Below are positions 26,092-34,342 of a DNA stretch of 64,000 bases, in pieces. The DNA lies in assembly GCF_026157085.1 (NCBI RefSeq), contig NZ_JANPVN010000001.1, positions 1,116,001-1,180,000 on the forward strand. The letters run 5' to 3'. A program made the position numbers and the translations under genes. The DNA comes from Sphingomicrobium arenosum (GTDB taxonomy: Bacteria; Pseudomonadota; Alphaproteobacteria; Sphingomonadales; Sphingomonadaceae). Under the pieces are notes generated by a model, which was given only the letters and a program-made list of their open reading frames with translations, searched no databases and had not been told where the DNA came from. The first letter of the stretch is position 1. Each line of letters opens with the position of its first letter.

Positions 26092-27183
26092 CTAGCCCCA
26101 ATCCTCCATTAGATATTCCTGCCAGCGCTTGTCATCGTCGAGCGCGACCGCGAGGCGGCGGATGACTTCCCAGCCGTCGGCGCCATTGGTGAGGATCACC
26201 ACGCCATTGCGATTGACGAGGTCGTAATAGGCCAGCGCCGCCTCGCCGAAATCGCCGCCGGTATGCTCCATGATCTTGCGGTCGCCATAATCGAAGATGA
26301 ACCAGCCAAGCCCCCAACCCGATGCCGGGGCGCAGAAATCGGCGCGATCCTCGCCCTTGCAGGCGCTTTTCGCGCGGAAGTCATGCTGGATCGTGCGCTG
26401 CTCTTCGCGCAGTTCGGGCGAGACATCGTCGCCTTCCATCGCATCGATCATGAAGCGCGCATATTCGCGCGGGGTAGAGCGCATGTCGTCGGAGGCGACC
26501 ATCTCGTCTTCGTGCACCGCGTTGCGCACGCTCATCCCCTTCTTATAGGGAACCGCGAGGCGACCGCGAAAGTCGCGGGTCTTGGTGAAACTGGTGAGCG
26601 GCATATCGTTTTCGGCAAAAACCAGCCTCTTGGCGGTGCGTTCGAAATCGCGCCCCGTCGCCTGTTCGACCGCCTTGTACATCCATTCATAGCCCTCGCC
26701 CGAATAGCCAATGTCGGTATCCGGATCGCGAATGAACTTGAGGACACCGTCGGTTTCGAAGCGCCAATTGGGAAAGCCGGTGCGATGACGCATGACCAGC
26801 CGCGGCGTGATCAGCTGCGCGCGCGGATCATCCTTGATGTCATCCTCGAGGATATGGTCGGCCAGCGTCATGCTGAGGTCGACCTCGCCGCGAGTGGCGA
26901 GGCGCAGCACCGTCTCGGCGGTCACCGGCTTGGACAGCGAGGCGACATTGTAGAGCGTCTCCTCGTGGGCATCGACGCCCCATTCCTGTTCGCCATGATG
27001 GGTGACGAACTGGATCTCGCCATCCTCGATATAGGCGATGCCGACGCTGGGCACGTCATATTGCGCGAGCAGGCGCGGCGCCATTTCATCGACAATGGCC
27101 AGCTTGGGATGGGCGGCGGGTGCCGCAGAGGGAGCTTCGGGGGCAGGAGCGGCAAGCAGCGCCGCGGCAAAAGTGAGAAACAT
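26092..27183 (-). CDS. Serine hydrolase, class C beta-lactamase-like
   Basis: A 363-residue exported protein of the beta-lactamase/transpeptidase fold. A signal peptide (MFLTFAAALLAAPAPEAPSAAPAA) is followed by the nucleophile motif SLSK within YNVASLSKPVTAE, a YSGEGYEWM motif at the YxN position and HTGG in place of KTG. Such proteins are often peptidases or esterases rather than lactamases. It diverges from a membrane-anchored winged-helix regulator, which may control it. Confidence 0.87.
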   Translation of the reverse strand: MFLTFAAALLAAPAPEAPSAAPAAHPKLAIVDEMAPRLLAQYDVPSVGIAYIEDGEIQFVTHHGEQEWGVDAHEETLYNVASLSKPVTAETVLRLATRGEVDLSMTLADHILEDDIKDDPRAQLITPRLVMRHRTGFPNWRFETDGVLKFIRDPDTDIGYSGEGYEWMYKAVEQATGRDFERTAKRLVFAENDMPLTSFTKTRDFRGRLAVPYKKGMSVRNAVHEDEMVASDDMRSTPREYARFMIDAMEGDDVSPELREEQRTIQHDFRAKSACKGEDRADFCAPASGWGLGWFIFDYGDRKIMEHTGGDFGEAALAYYDLVNRNGVVILTNGADGWEVIRRLAVALDDDKRWQEYLMEDWG

Positions 27184-27247
27184 ATCGGGTTTCCATAAGC
27201 AGTTGAACGTTGCGCCCTCGGGCTGCCGCACCGCCTCCCGCCCTGTC

Positions 27248-27290
27248 ACCTCAATCTTCCTGAAAATGGCTACCTCAAGATTTCTGAAAG
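27248..27290. promoter_or_regulatory. 24-bp-spaced direct repeat (putative operator)
   Basis: ACCTCAATCTTCCTGAAA at 27248-27265 and ACCTCAAGATTTCTGAAA at 27272-27289 match at 15 of 18 positions and are offset by 24 bp. They sit between the divergent serine hydrolase gene and the winged-helix regulator gene, where OmpR/CadC-type regulators usually bind direct repeats. The role is inferred. Confidence 0.45.
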
Positions 27291-27329
27291 CCGTTGACCT
27301 TGCAGGATGAATTGCGCACCTCCGCGGCC

Positions 27330-28028
27330 ATGGAGCCCTTTCGCCTCGACGACCTCGTGATCGACCCTGTCGCCGGCACCGCGACCCGCGATGTCGAACC
27401 CGTCGCGCTGTCCGACCTGTCCGTGCGCGTGCTGGTCGCGCTCGCCGAGGCTTTTCCCGAGCCGCTCGATCGCGACGCGCTGGCCGAGAAAGCCTGGGGG
27501 CAGGCGCATGTCAGCGAACAGACGCTGATGCAGCGCATTACCATGATCCGACGCGAACTCGGCGATGACCGGGCGCGCCCACGCTATGTCCGCACGGTGC
27601 GCGGCAAGGGCTATGCGCTCGCCGTCTCGCCCGACCAGCTGCCCGCCCACACCGGCGATGCTCCGCCGCCACCTCGTCGGCGCTGGCGTCGTCTCGTCGT
27701 CGGCTTCCTCCTGTTCCTCGCGCTGCTCGCTGCCGCGCTCTACGCCACGCGCCAGGCGACCATCGAACCCGTGCTCTACGACGCCCGGCGCCAGTCGCTG
27801 CGCATCGATGGCCATGGCGCGACCTTCCTGCCCCCGATCCGCGCCGAGGCGGCAGGGCACGACCTGCTCATCGTCGGCCTGCCCGAACAAGAGGAGGTGC
27901 TCGTCCACCCAGAGGCGCGCAACATCCTGTGCGCACTGGCGCGTGGCGAGGGTATCTATACTACCAGCCCACCCGAGGAATTGCGCGACTGGCTCGCCGA
28001 GCTAACCTCCTCCTGCCCCTCGAACTGA
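27330..28028 (+). CDS. CadC/ToxR-like membrane winged-helix regulator
   Basis: A 232-residue protein with an N-terminal OmpR/PhoB-type winged helix (LSDLSVRVLVALAEAFPEPLDRDALAEKAWG, then SEQTLMQRITMIRRELGDD and YVRTVRGKGYAL), a Pro/Arg linker, one transmembrane helix (VVGFLLFLALLAAALY, about residues 132-147) and a roughly 85-residue periplasmic domain with two cysteines. This is the one-component ToxR/CadC layout. The ATG at 27330 was chosen; TTG at 27294 or 27300 would add 10-12 residues. Confidence 0.82.
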   Translation: MEPFRLDDLVIDPVAGTATRDVEPVALSDLSVRVLVALAEAFPEPLDRDALAEKAWGQAHVSEQTLMQRITMIRRELGDDRARPRYVRTVRGKGYALAVSPDQLPAHTGDAPPPPRRRWRRLVVGFLLFLALLAAALYATRQATIEPVLYDARRQSLRIDGHGATFLPPIRAEAAGHDLLIVGLPEQEEVLVHPEARNILCALARGEGIYTTSPPEELRDWLAELTSSCPSN

Positions 28029-28133
28029 GCCGTTCGCGCCACACCGCCGCTTTTTGTCCCGGATGGGGAAACTATCTCGAATGTGACGCTTTTTCGCGTT
28101 GACACTCATGTCAACAGGGGCAACATTGTGACC

Positions 28134-28529
28134 ATGTCAGAGCGTGCTTTCCATCATCCGATCGGGATCGAACCGACCGACATCGACCATATGGGTCATG
28201 TCAACAATTCGGTCTATCTCAAATGGGTGCAGGACGCCGTCGTCGACTATTGGTCCAAGGTCGCGCCGCCCGACGCGGTCGCGCGCCACCTGTGGGTCGC
28301 CTTGAAGCATGAGATCAGCTACCGCCGCCCCACCTTCCTCGATGATGTCGTCGTCGCCGACGTGATCGCCGAAAAGGTCTCGGGCGCGCGCGCTTTCTTC
28401 ACTACCGTGATCAAGCGCGGCGAGGAAACCATCGCCGAGGTGAAGAGTGTCTGGTGCTGCCTCGATGCCGTCAGCCAGCGCCCCGCGCGGCTCGCCAAGG
28501 ACGTCGTCGCCCGCTTCGTCGAGCGCTAG
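28134..28529 (+). CDS. Acyl-CoA thioesterase (4HBT hot-dog family)
   Basis: A 131-residue hot-dog thioesterase. The catalytic signature is TDIDHMGHVNNSVYLKWVQDAVVDYW, with the aspartate and GHVNN of the 4-hydroxybenzoyl-CoA thioesterase group, then LKHEISYRRPTFLDD. It hydrolyses acyl-CoA; the acyl group cannot be inferred. The start at 28134 (MSERAF) was chosen over 28083 because the added residues are not family-like. A C-terminal CC pair is unusual. Confidence 0.87.
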   Translation: MSERAFHHPIGIEPTDIDHMGHVNNSVYLKWVQDAVVDYWSKVAPPDAVARHLWVALKHEISYRRPTFLDDVVVADVIAEKVSGARAFFTTVIKRGEETIAEVKSVWCCLDAVSQRPARLAKDVVARFVER

Positions 28530-28724
28530 GCGCGCCCCCCACCCACGCGCTGTGCAACCGGCGAAACGACTCGCCTTTCTGTTTAATTTCGATTAACCCT
28601 GTTTTCGGGGACGACGCCGGCCTGGCCGTAGCGTTCGTAATTTTCCGCCCGCTTGTCCGGGCGACGTTGTTCTCTTGCTGAAACGCCGGTCCGTGGGGGC
28701 TCGGCCATCACATAGGGGACGATC

Positions 28725-29162
28725 ATGAAAAAGCTGATGCTCGCGGCCACCATTGCCGCTGCCACCATCTGGGCCGCGCCCGCCGCTGCGCAGGACTGGC
28801 CGATGACGCCGGGCCATTATTGGGAAGTCACCGGGGTGAGCGTGGATGACGGCCACGCGCTCGACTATGCCAACTGGCTTGCCTCGCGCTGGGTCTCGAA
28901 CCAGGAATTCGCCAAGTCGCAGGGCTGGATCGCGGGCTATCACATCCTCAACAACGTCCACGCCCGCGATGACGAGCCCGATCTCTACCTCATCACCATC
29001 TTCGACGAGATGGTCGATGCCGAGGAAGGCGAGCGCCGCCGCCTCGCCTATCAGCAGCACATGCAACGCAGCGCCGCGCAGCTTCAGCAGGAAAGCGGCC
29101 AGCGCGCCACCTATCGCCATGTCGGCAGCACCATCCTGCTGCGCGACATGGTGATGGACTAG
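28725..29162 (+). CDS. Exported protein of unknown function
   Basis: A 145-residue protein with a clear Sec signal peptide (MKKLMLAATIAAATIWAAPAAAQ, cleavage after AAAQ or nearby) and a mature domain rich in aromatic and charged residues (WPMTPGHYWEVTGVSVDDGHALDYANWLASRW). AGGGGA precedes the ATG. Similar short periplasmic proteins recur in sphingomonads without assigned function. It stands alone, 195 bp after the thioesterase; that gap shows no recognisable signal. Confidence 0.75.
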   Translation: MKKLMLAATIAAATIWAAPAAAQDWPMTPGHYWEVTGVSVDDGHALDYANWLASRWVSNQEFAKSQGWIAGYHILNNVHARDDEPDLYLITIFDEMVDAEEGERRRLAYQQHMQRSAAQLQQESGQRATYRHVGSTILLRDMVMD

Positions 29163-29227
29163 ACGATCGACTGCCCCCGCCGCGGCCTCGCTTGCGCGGG
29201 GCCGCGCGGACGGGCAAGAAGATGCGC

Positions 29228-29917
29228 ATGAAAATCGCGCTCATCGCTCCCGACGGCCGCATGGGGCAGGCCATCAAGGCCGCCGCAGCGGATACCGACA
29301 TCGCCATTGTCGACACGGGCGCCGACGTGCTCATCGACTTTTCCGCGCCCGATGCGCTGCGCGGCTCGATCGACCGCGCCTTGAGCGAGAATGTCCCGCT
29401 TCTCGTCGGCACCACCGGGCTCGACGAAGGCCATGACCAGCTGCTCGAGGAAGCCGCGCGCGACATCGCTGTCTTGAAGGCGCCCAATACCTCGCTTGGC
29501 GTCGCGCTGCTCGCCGACCTCGTGACCCGGGCCGCGCGTATCCTCGGCGAGGACAGTTGGGACATCGAGATCGTCGAGGCGCACCACCGCCGCAAGGCCG
29601 ATGCCCCCTCGGGCACCGCACTCCACCTCGGCCTCGCCGCCGAAAAGGGCCGCGGCGAGGATGCGCATGACGAACTCGGCCGTTGCGGCACGGGCCTCAA
29701 GCGCGAAGCCGGCGAGATCGGCTATGCCGCCGTGCGCGGCGGCACGGTTGCGGGCGATCACGACGTCCTCTTCCTCGGCCCCGATGAGCGCCTGATCCTG
29801 TCGCACCGTGCCGAAAGCCGCGCCATCTTCGCGCGCGGCGCACTCACCGCCGCGCGCTTCCTGAACGGCCGCGAGCCTGGCCTCTATTCGATGGCGGACG
29901 TGATCGACGCCGAATGA
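29228..29917 (+). CDS. dapB: 4-hydroxy-tetrahydrodipicolinate reductase (compact form)
   Basis: NAD(P)H-dependent reductase in lysine and diaminopimelate synthesis. The 229-residue protein has the nucleotide site IALIAPDGRMG, VLIDFSAPDAL, LVGTTGL, APNTSLGV, and the catalytic EAHHRRKADAPSGTAL. It is about 40 residues shorter than enteric DapB, missing the segment between the first strand-helix unit and the DFS block. Starts at 29222 or 29228 are equally plausible. nth overlaps its stop by four bases. Confidence 0.93.
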   Translation: MKIALIAPDGRMGQAIKAAAADTDIAIVDTGADVLIDFSAPDALRGSIDRALSENVPLLVGTTGLDEGHDQLLEEAARDIAVLKAPNTSLGVALLADLVTRAARILGEDSWDIEIVEAHHRRKADAPSGTALHLGLAAEKGRGEDAHDELGRCGTGLKREAGEIGYAAVRGGTVAGDHDVLFLGPDERLILSHRAESRAIFARGALTAARFLNGREPGLYSMADVIDAE

Positions 29918-30567
29918 AGAAGGCCGACGTTTTCGAATTTTATTCGCGGCTTGCCGAGGACAACCCCTCGCCCGAGACCGAGCTCGAATATGGCAATGCC
30001 TACCAGCTCGTCGTCGCGGTCGCGCTGTCGGCGCAGGCCACCGATGTCGGGGTCAACAAGGCCACGCGCGCCTTGTTCGAGAAGGTGAAGACGCCGCAGC
30101 AAATGCTCGACCTCGGGCTCGAGGGACTGAAAGAGCACATCAAGACCATCGGCCTGTTCAACCAGAAGGCCAAGAATGTCATCGCCGCCGCGCGCATCCT
30201 CGTCGAGGAACATGGCGGCGAGGTGCCCGAGACGCGCGAGGCACTGGAAGCGCTGCCGGGCGTCGGGCGCAAGACCGCCAATGTCGTGCTCAATACCGCT
30301 TTCGGCCAGCCTGCCATCGCGGTCGACACGCATATCTTCCGCGTCTCCAACCGCACCGGGCTCGCCCCGGGCAAGACCGTGTTGGCGGTCGAGAAGAAAC
30401 TGGAAAAGGTCACGCCCGAGCCCTTCCTCCTCGGCGCGCATCACTGGCTCATCCTCCACGGGCGCTATACCTGCAAGGCACGCACGCCCGAATGCTGGCG
30501 CTGCATCGTGTCCGACCTGTGCCGCTTCAAGAAGAAGACCCCAGCGCCAAAGGGTAAGGCCCGCTAG
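29914..30567 (+). CDS. nth: Endonuclease III
   Basis: DNA glycosylase/AP lyase for oxidised pyrimidines. The 217-residue sequence has the helix-hairpin-helix with catalytic lysine (LPGVGRKTANVVL), the catalytic aspartate (VDTHIFRVSNR) and the [4Fe-4S] loop with cysteine spacing C-X6-C-X2-C-X5-C (CKARTPECWRCIVSDLC). It is coupled to dapB by ATGA. The C-terminus ends in a lysine-rich tail. Confidence 0.96.
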   Translation: MKKADVFEFYSRLAEDNPSPETELEYGNAYQLVVAVALSAQATDVGVNKATRALFEKVKTPQQMLDLGLEGLKEHIKTIGLFNQKAKNVIAAARILVEEHGGEVPETREALEALPGVGRKTANVVLNTAFGQPAIAVDTHIFRVSNRTGLAPGKTVLAVEKKLEKVTPEPFLLGAHHWLILHGRYTCKARTPECWRCIVSDLCRFKKKTPAPKGKAR

Positions 30568-30756
30568 GCTGCAACGCCATCGCGGCGGCGCACTACACCG
30601 CGTCCGCCACCTTCACCACCGGGCTTCGTATGCGCTCGAAGCCGCCGACACTTCTGCGCCCACGGCACCCACAGGGGCTACCTGTCACAAAAGTGACGCC
30701 AATAAACCTCGTAATACCGCCGAAGCTCCTGCGCGAATATGACAGTTTGATGAAAT

Positions 30757-30780
30757 ATTTGCAGCAGTGGCGTTGCAAAT
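30757..30780. promoter_or_regulatory. Inverted repeat ATTTGCA-N10-TGCAAAT
   Basis: A perfect seven-base inverted repeat with a ten-base spacer lies 45 bases upstream of the ATG of the 121-residue exported protein, in the AT-richest part of this 257-bp intergenic stretch. Spacing of about 17 bp centre to centre suits a dimeric regulator. Nothing else recognisable is in this gap. Confidence 0.35.
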
Positions 30781-30824
30781 CTGCCCGCCTTCTGTCATGA
30801 GAATGCAAGAGAAGGAGATCGCCC

Positions 30825-31190
30825 ATGCGCCGTTTGACCCTTGCCGCTGCCGCCTTGACGGCCATGACCGCCACCCCCGCCCTCGCCCAGCAAGGCGGCT
30901 ATGGCAGCGATACCGCCTTCGAGGAGATGATGGCAGGCGACTATGACCGCGCCGAGCGCAAGCTGCTCGAAAGCGCCCGCACCGATGTCGGCGCGCGAAT
31001 CAACCTTGCCCAGATTTTCGCGTCGTCGGGCCGCGAACGACAGGCTGCGATCCTATTGCGATCGGTCATGACCAATGACGATATCGCGCTCGAAGGCGTC
31101 GATGGCCGCATCCTGTCGAGCCATGATGTCGCCCAGACCCTGCTCGGCCGCATGGGCCAGGCCGAAATGCTCGCCAGCGCCGAGCGCTAG
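30825..31190 (+). CDS. Exported TPR-like small protein
   Basis: A 121-residue protein with a signal peptide (MRRLTLAAAALTAMTATPALA) and a mature helical domain containing one tetratricopeptide-like unit (AFEEMMAGDYDRAERKLLESAR, then NLAQIFASSGRERQAAILLRSV). AGAAGGAGA precedes the ATG. Likely periplasmic; function unknown. It converges with alr, whose stop lies three bases downstream. Confidence 0.75.
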   Translation: MRRLTLAAAALTAMTATPALAQQGGYGSDTAFEEMMAGDYDRAERKLLESARTDVGARINLAQIFASSGRERQAAILLRSVMTNDDIALEGVDGRILSSHDVAQTLLGRMGQAEMLASAER

Positions 31191-31193
31191 GCC

Positions 31194-32231
31194 TCAGTCC
31201 TCCCAGACCCGCTCGAAACGCTGGCCGAGCCCGGTCAGCACTTCATAAGCGGAAATGCCGACCGCCTTGGCGATGAGCGAAGGCACCATGTCGAGCGCTA
31301 GCCAATCGCCTTCGCGCAAGTCTCGCCCGCGCGCTACGTCGACCGCGACCAAGTCCATCGACACCCGCCCCAGCAAGGGCAGCATCGTGCCCCCTTGGCG
31401 CGCATGGCCCTGCCCGCTCATGTTGCGCGGATAGCCGTCGGCATAGCCGATGTTGAGGATCGCGACCGGCGTGTCGCGCTCGGCCACGAAGGTCGCGCCA
31501 TAGCCGATCGCCTCGCCCGCATGGAGCGTCTTCAATTGCAGGATCTGCGCTTCGGCACGCACCACCTGCTCGAACATCCACGCGCCGTCGGCCACTGGGC
31601 TGGCGCCATAAAGCGCGAGGCCCGGACGCGTCAGGTCGAAGGCATAGTCGCGCCCCAGCAGCACGCCCGCCGAATTGGCAAGACTGTAGCGCTTTGCCGC
31701 GACCTTGCCCTTGGCCTCGACAAAACGGGCCAGCTGCGCCGCATTCATCGGATGATCGGCTTCGTCGGCGCAGGCGAGATGGCTGTGCAACGTGTCGATC
31801 CGAAGCCCGTCCAGCTGCCCCAACTCCTCCATCGCCACACCCAGCCGGTTCATGCCGGTATCGACCATGAGATCGCAGGACCGGTCCGCGAAGGCCGCGC
31901 GCCAGCGTCGAACCTGGCCCATACTGTTGAGCACGGGGCGCGCCGCGATGTCCTTCGCCGCCGCCGCATCGTCCGGCCCGAAACCATGGAGCACCGCCAG
32001 CCGCGCGCCTTCGGGCAGGTCGCCCAGCGCCTCGGCCTCGCTCCACGTCGACACGAAGAAGTCGCGTGCCCCCGCCGCATGGAGCGTGTCGAGCACCTCG
32101 CGCGCGCCGAGCCCATAGCCATCGGCCTTGATCGCGGCGCCCGTCTCGACCCCGCATAGCTCGCGGAGCTGGCGCCAGTTGTCGGCAAGAGCGGCGCGCG
32201 AAAGGCGCAGGCGAAGCGGGCGGTGAACCAT
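31194..32231 (-). CDS. alr: Alanine racemase
   Basis: PLP enzyme supplying D-alanine for peptidoglycan. The 345-residue protein has the PLP lysine in AAIKADGYGLGA (Lys35), the segment DTGMNRLGV, the catalytic tyrosine region GEAIGYGATF and NIGYADGYPRNMSG, and RVSMDLVAVD. The start at 32231 (MVHRPLRLRLS) fits the family; the frame continues upstream but only as the out-of-frame overlap of the GFA gene. It is the last gene of a three-gene minus-strand operon. Confidence 0.95.
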   Translation of the reverse strand: MVHRPLRLRLSRAALADNWRQLRELCGVETGAAIKADGYGLGAREVLDTLHAAGARDFFVSTWSEAEALGDLPEGARLAVLHGFGPDDAAAAKDIAARPVLNSMGQVRRWRAAFADRSCDLMVDTGMNRLGVAMEELGQLDGLRIDTLHSHLACADEADHPMNAAQLARFVEAKGKVAAKRYSLANSAGVLLGRDYAFDLTRPGLALYGASPVADGAWMFEQVVRAEAQILQLKTLHAGEAIGYGATFVAERDTPVAILNIGYADGYPRNMSGQGHARQGGTMLPLLGRVSMDLVAVDVARGRDLREGDWLALDMVPSLIAKAVGISAYEVLTGLGQRFERVWED

Positions 32232-32242
32232 GATCAACCGCG

Positions 32243-32626
32243 CTAGCCGCCCTCGGGCGTCCCGTCGAGAGCCGCCTTCGCCGCTTCCCAATTCGCCCCA
32301 TCGAACGCACGCACGTCGAGCGGCACGTCCTCGTCGAAACAGCGGGCGTTGAGGCTCCAATCCTCGGGATGGCTGCGCGGCTGGTAGAAGCTCTTCACGC
32401 CGCAGAAGCGGCAGAAGAGATGCACTGCCGCCCCGGTGTTGAATCGATAGCGCGTCAGCGCGTCATCGCCCCTCAGCAACAGGAAGTCGCCATGCGGCAC
32501 GAACACGTGCAGATGTCCCGTCTTGCGGCACATCGAGCAATTGCAGTCGAGCACCTCGAGCGGCGGCTCGGGCAATTGCGCCTGCCAGCGCACCGCGCCG
32601 CAATGGCAACCGCCCTCGACCTTCAT
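32243..32626 (-). CDS. GFA-family (CENP-V/GFA domain) zinc protein
   Basis: A 127-residue protein of the glutathione-dependent formaldehyde-activating fold. It has the zinc ligands CHCGAV and CNCSMCRKTG, then FCRFCGVKSFY. Most short GFA proteins are uncharacterised; the name does not prove formaldehyde activity. Its start overlaps the stop of the alpha/beta-hydrolase-OsmC gene and alr follows after 11 bp, so a single transcript is likely. Confidence 0.9.
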   Translation of the reverse strand: MKVEGGCHCGAVRWQAQLPEPPLEVLDCNCSMCRKTGHLHVFVPHGDFLLLRGDDALTRYRFNTGAAVHLFCRFCGVKSFYQPRSHPEDWSLNARCFDEDVPLDVRAFDGANWEAAKAALDGTPEGG

Positions 32627-33840
32627 TTCCCGCTCGTCGTGTGAATATGCAATTCGCCCTCCAGCGTGCGATGGACCGGGCAGCGGTCGGCAATCTCGAT
32701 CATGCGCTCGCGCTGCGCCTCGGTAAAGTCGCCTTCGAGCCGGATATGCCGGTCGATCGCCTCGATCCGCTTTGCCGCGCTGCCATCGACATCCGAGCGC
32801 GTGTCCTCGAGATGGTCGCGACTATGCTCGAGCTCGATCGACACATGTTTGAGGTCGATGCCCTTGTGGCGCGCATACATGGCGATGGTCATCGAGGTGC
32901 AACTGCCGAGCGCGCCCAAGAGCAGGTCGTAGGGCGTCGGCCCGTCGTCCTCGCCGCCATAGGAGACGGGTTCGTCGGCGAGGAAGCGATGCGACGGCGT
33001 CGACACCCATTGCGCGAACTTGCCCCCCGCCGTCTCGACCCGAACGGTACCCGTCAGCGTTTCGGGCGGTGCCTCCTCGCGTCCCGGTGCATAGCGCGCC
33101 GCCCAGGCCGCGATCACGCCTGCGGCATAGCGCGCGTCACTGTCGCGGGTCAGCAGGTGATCGGCATCATCGAGGCTGACGAAACTCTTGGGATGCTTGG
33201 CGGCCTCGAAAATGGCACGGGCATGCTCGATCCCGACCAGTTCATCGGTCGGCGAGTGCATGACGAGCAAGGGGTGGTCGAGGTGCGCCAGCCGCTCGGC
33301 CTGAAGCGCGCCGCGCGTTTCCTCGATGAAATCCTTCTTCACGCAGAAATCGCGCCCGCCGATATGGACCGTCGCCTCGCCCTCGACCTCGATCTCCTCG
33401 ATCTTGTCGCCGAGATGGTGGAGGACATGGTCGGTGTCCGACGGCGCACCGATGGTGGCGACGGCGCGCACGCCCTCGATCCGCCCCGCCGCCGCGATCA
33501 CCGCCGCGCCGCCGAGGCTGTGGCCGATGAGCAGGCTCGGCGGCAGACCGGCATCGCGCAGCGCACCGGCCGCCGCCTCGAGGTCCGCGACCTGCGTCGC
33601 GAAGCTCGCGAAATCGCCCTCCGACCCGCCCAACCCTGCGAAATCGAAACGCAGCACCGCAATCCCCTCCGCCGCCAGTGCGCGCGTGATCAGCGTCGCC
33701 CCACGGCTGTCCTTCCCGCAGGTGAAGCAATGGGCAAAAATGGCGACGGCGCGCGGGCTGACATAACGCGGGCGCTCCAGCCGCCCGTCGAGCCGGTGCC
33801 CGCCATGGCCGGTAAAGGCGAAGGGTTCGGTATCCTGCAT
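32623..33840 (-). CDS. Bifunctional alpha/beta-hydrolase and OsmC-family protein
   Basis: A 405-residue natural fusion. Residues about 1-255 form an alpha/beta-hydrolase (HCFTCGKDSRGATLITRAL, nucleophile elbow GHSLGG). Residues about 260-405 are an OsmC/Ohr-like domain (GPTPYDLLLGALGSCTSMTIAMYA and a CPVHRTL motif) with two reactive cysteines, as in peroxiredoxin-like OsmC proteins. The fusion is a known family. Likely roles are esterase plus organic hydroperoxide handling; substrates are unknown. Confidence 0.9.
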   Translation of the reverse strand: MQDTEPFAFTGHGGHRLDGRLERPRYVSPRAVAIFAHCFTCGKDSRGATLITRALAAEGIAVLRFDFAGLGGSEGDFASFATQVADLEAAAGALRDAGLPPSLLIGHSLGGAAVIAAAGRIEGVRAVATIGAPSDTDHVLHHLGDKIEEIEVEGEATVHIGGRDFCVKKDFIEETRGALQAERLAHLDHPLLVMHSPTDELVGIEHARAIFEAAKHPKSFVSLDDADHLLTRDSDARYAAGVIAAWAARYAPGREEAPPETLTGTVRVETAGGKFAQWVSTPSHRFLADEPVSYGGEDDGPTPYDLLLGALGSCTSMTIAMYARHKGIDLKHVSIELEHSRDHLEDTRSDVDGSAAKRIEAIDRHIRLEGDFTEAQRERMIEIADRCPVHRTLEGELHIHTTSGK

Positions 33841-33863
33841 GCCTCTTCCAACGAGGGGATGCG

Positions 33864-33896
33864 AAAAAGGGTGCCGCGACCCTCGTCACGGCACCC
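33864..33896 (-). terminator. Rho-independent terminator of the UrcA gene
   Basis: On the minus strand, GGGTGCCG (33896-33889), a 12-base loop and CGGCACCC (33876-33869) form a perfect eight-base-pair stem, followed at once by TTTTT (33868-33864). It lies 27 bases past the UrcA stop and upstream of the hydrolase-OsmC operon, which therefore needs its own promoter. Confidence 0.88.
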
Positions 33897-33922
33897 TCCC
33901 GGGGGAAACCCCGTGCGTTCTC

Positions 33923-34210
33923 CTAGCGCTTCGCGGCGAGCGCGGCTTCGACCTGCGCCAGCGCATCGGCGCGGCATTCGCGCACGCCGCGTCGACCCTG
34001 CAGGTCGATCTGATGCGCCTTGCCGCAGCTCTCCACGACGAGGCGGTGGGCGCGCTCGCGCAGCGCAGCGCGGCCGGCCGGCGAGCGCAGGTCGAGGTCG
34101 CCTGTCTCGACGGTGACGCTGATCGTGGCGGGCTTGGCCTCCACGGTGGGCGCGATCAGCAGGCTGGAGGTGGCGATGGCAGTGGCGGCGATCATCAGGC
34201 GGTGGAACAT
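33923..34210 (-). CDS. UrcA family protein
   Basis: A 95-residue exported protein with a signal peptide (MFHRLMIAATAIATSSLLIAPTVEA) and the UrcA pattern: VTVETGDLDLRSPAGRAALRERAHRLVVESCGK, then a second cysteine in REC. UrcA proteins are small periplasmic proteins widespread in Caulobacterales and Sphingomonadales, of unknown function. It diverges from the LysR gene and ends in a strong terminator. Confidence 0.85.
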   Translation of the reverse strand: MFHRLMIAATAIATSSLLIAPTVEAKPATISVTVETGDLDLRSPAGRAALRERAHRLVVESCGKAHQIDLQGRRGVRECRADALAQVEAALAAKR

Positions 34211-34305
34211 GGTCTTTCTCCCTCTTGGCAGGACCCGGCGGGATCCGATGGGGAGTTTATTTACAGGAGCAATTCCTCGGTCGGCAGCAACCAGTTCGCC
34301 TCCCT

Positions 34306-34325
34306 ATTCTGCATTTTTGCAGAAT
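34306..34325. promoter_or_regulatory. LysR-type operator palindrome
   Basis: ATTCTGCA-TTTT-TGCAGAAT is a perfect eight-base inverted repeat with a four-base spacer, 17 bases before the lysR ATG and 95 bases before the divergent UrcA start. It contains T-N11-A, the core of LysR-type binding sites. Position suggests autorepression of lysR and possible control of the UrcA gene. Confidence 0.6.
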
Positions 34326-34342
34326 GAGCTACAGTGCTGCCG

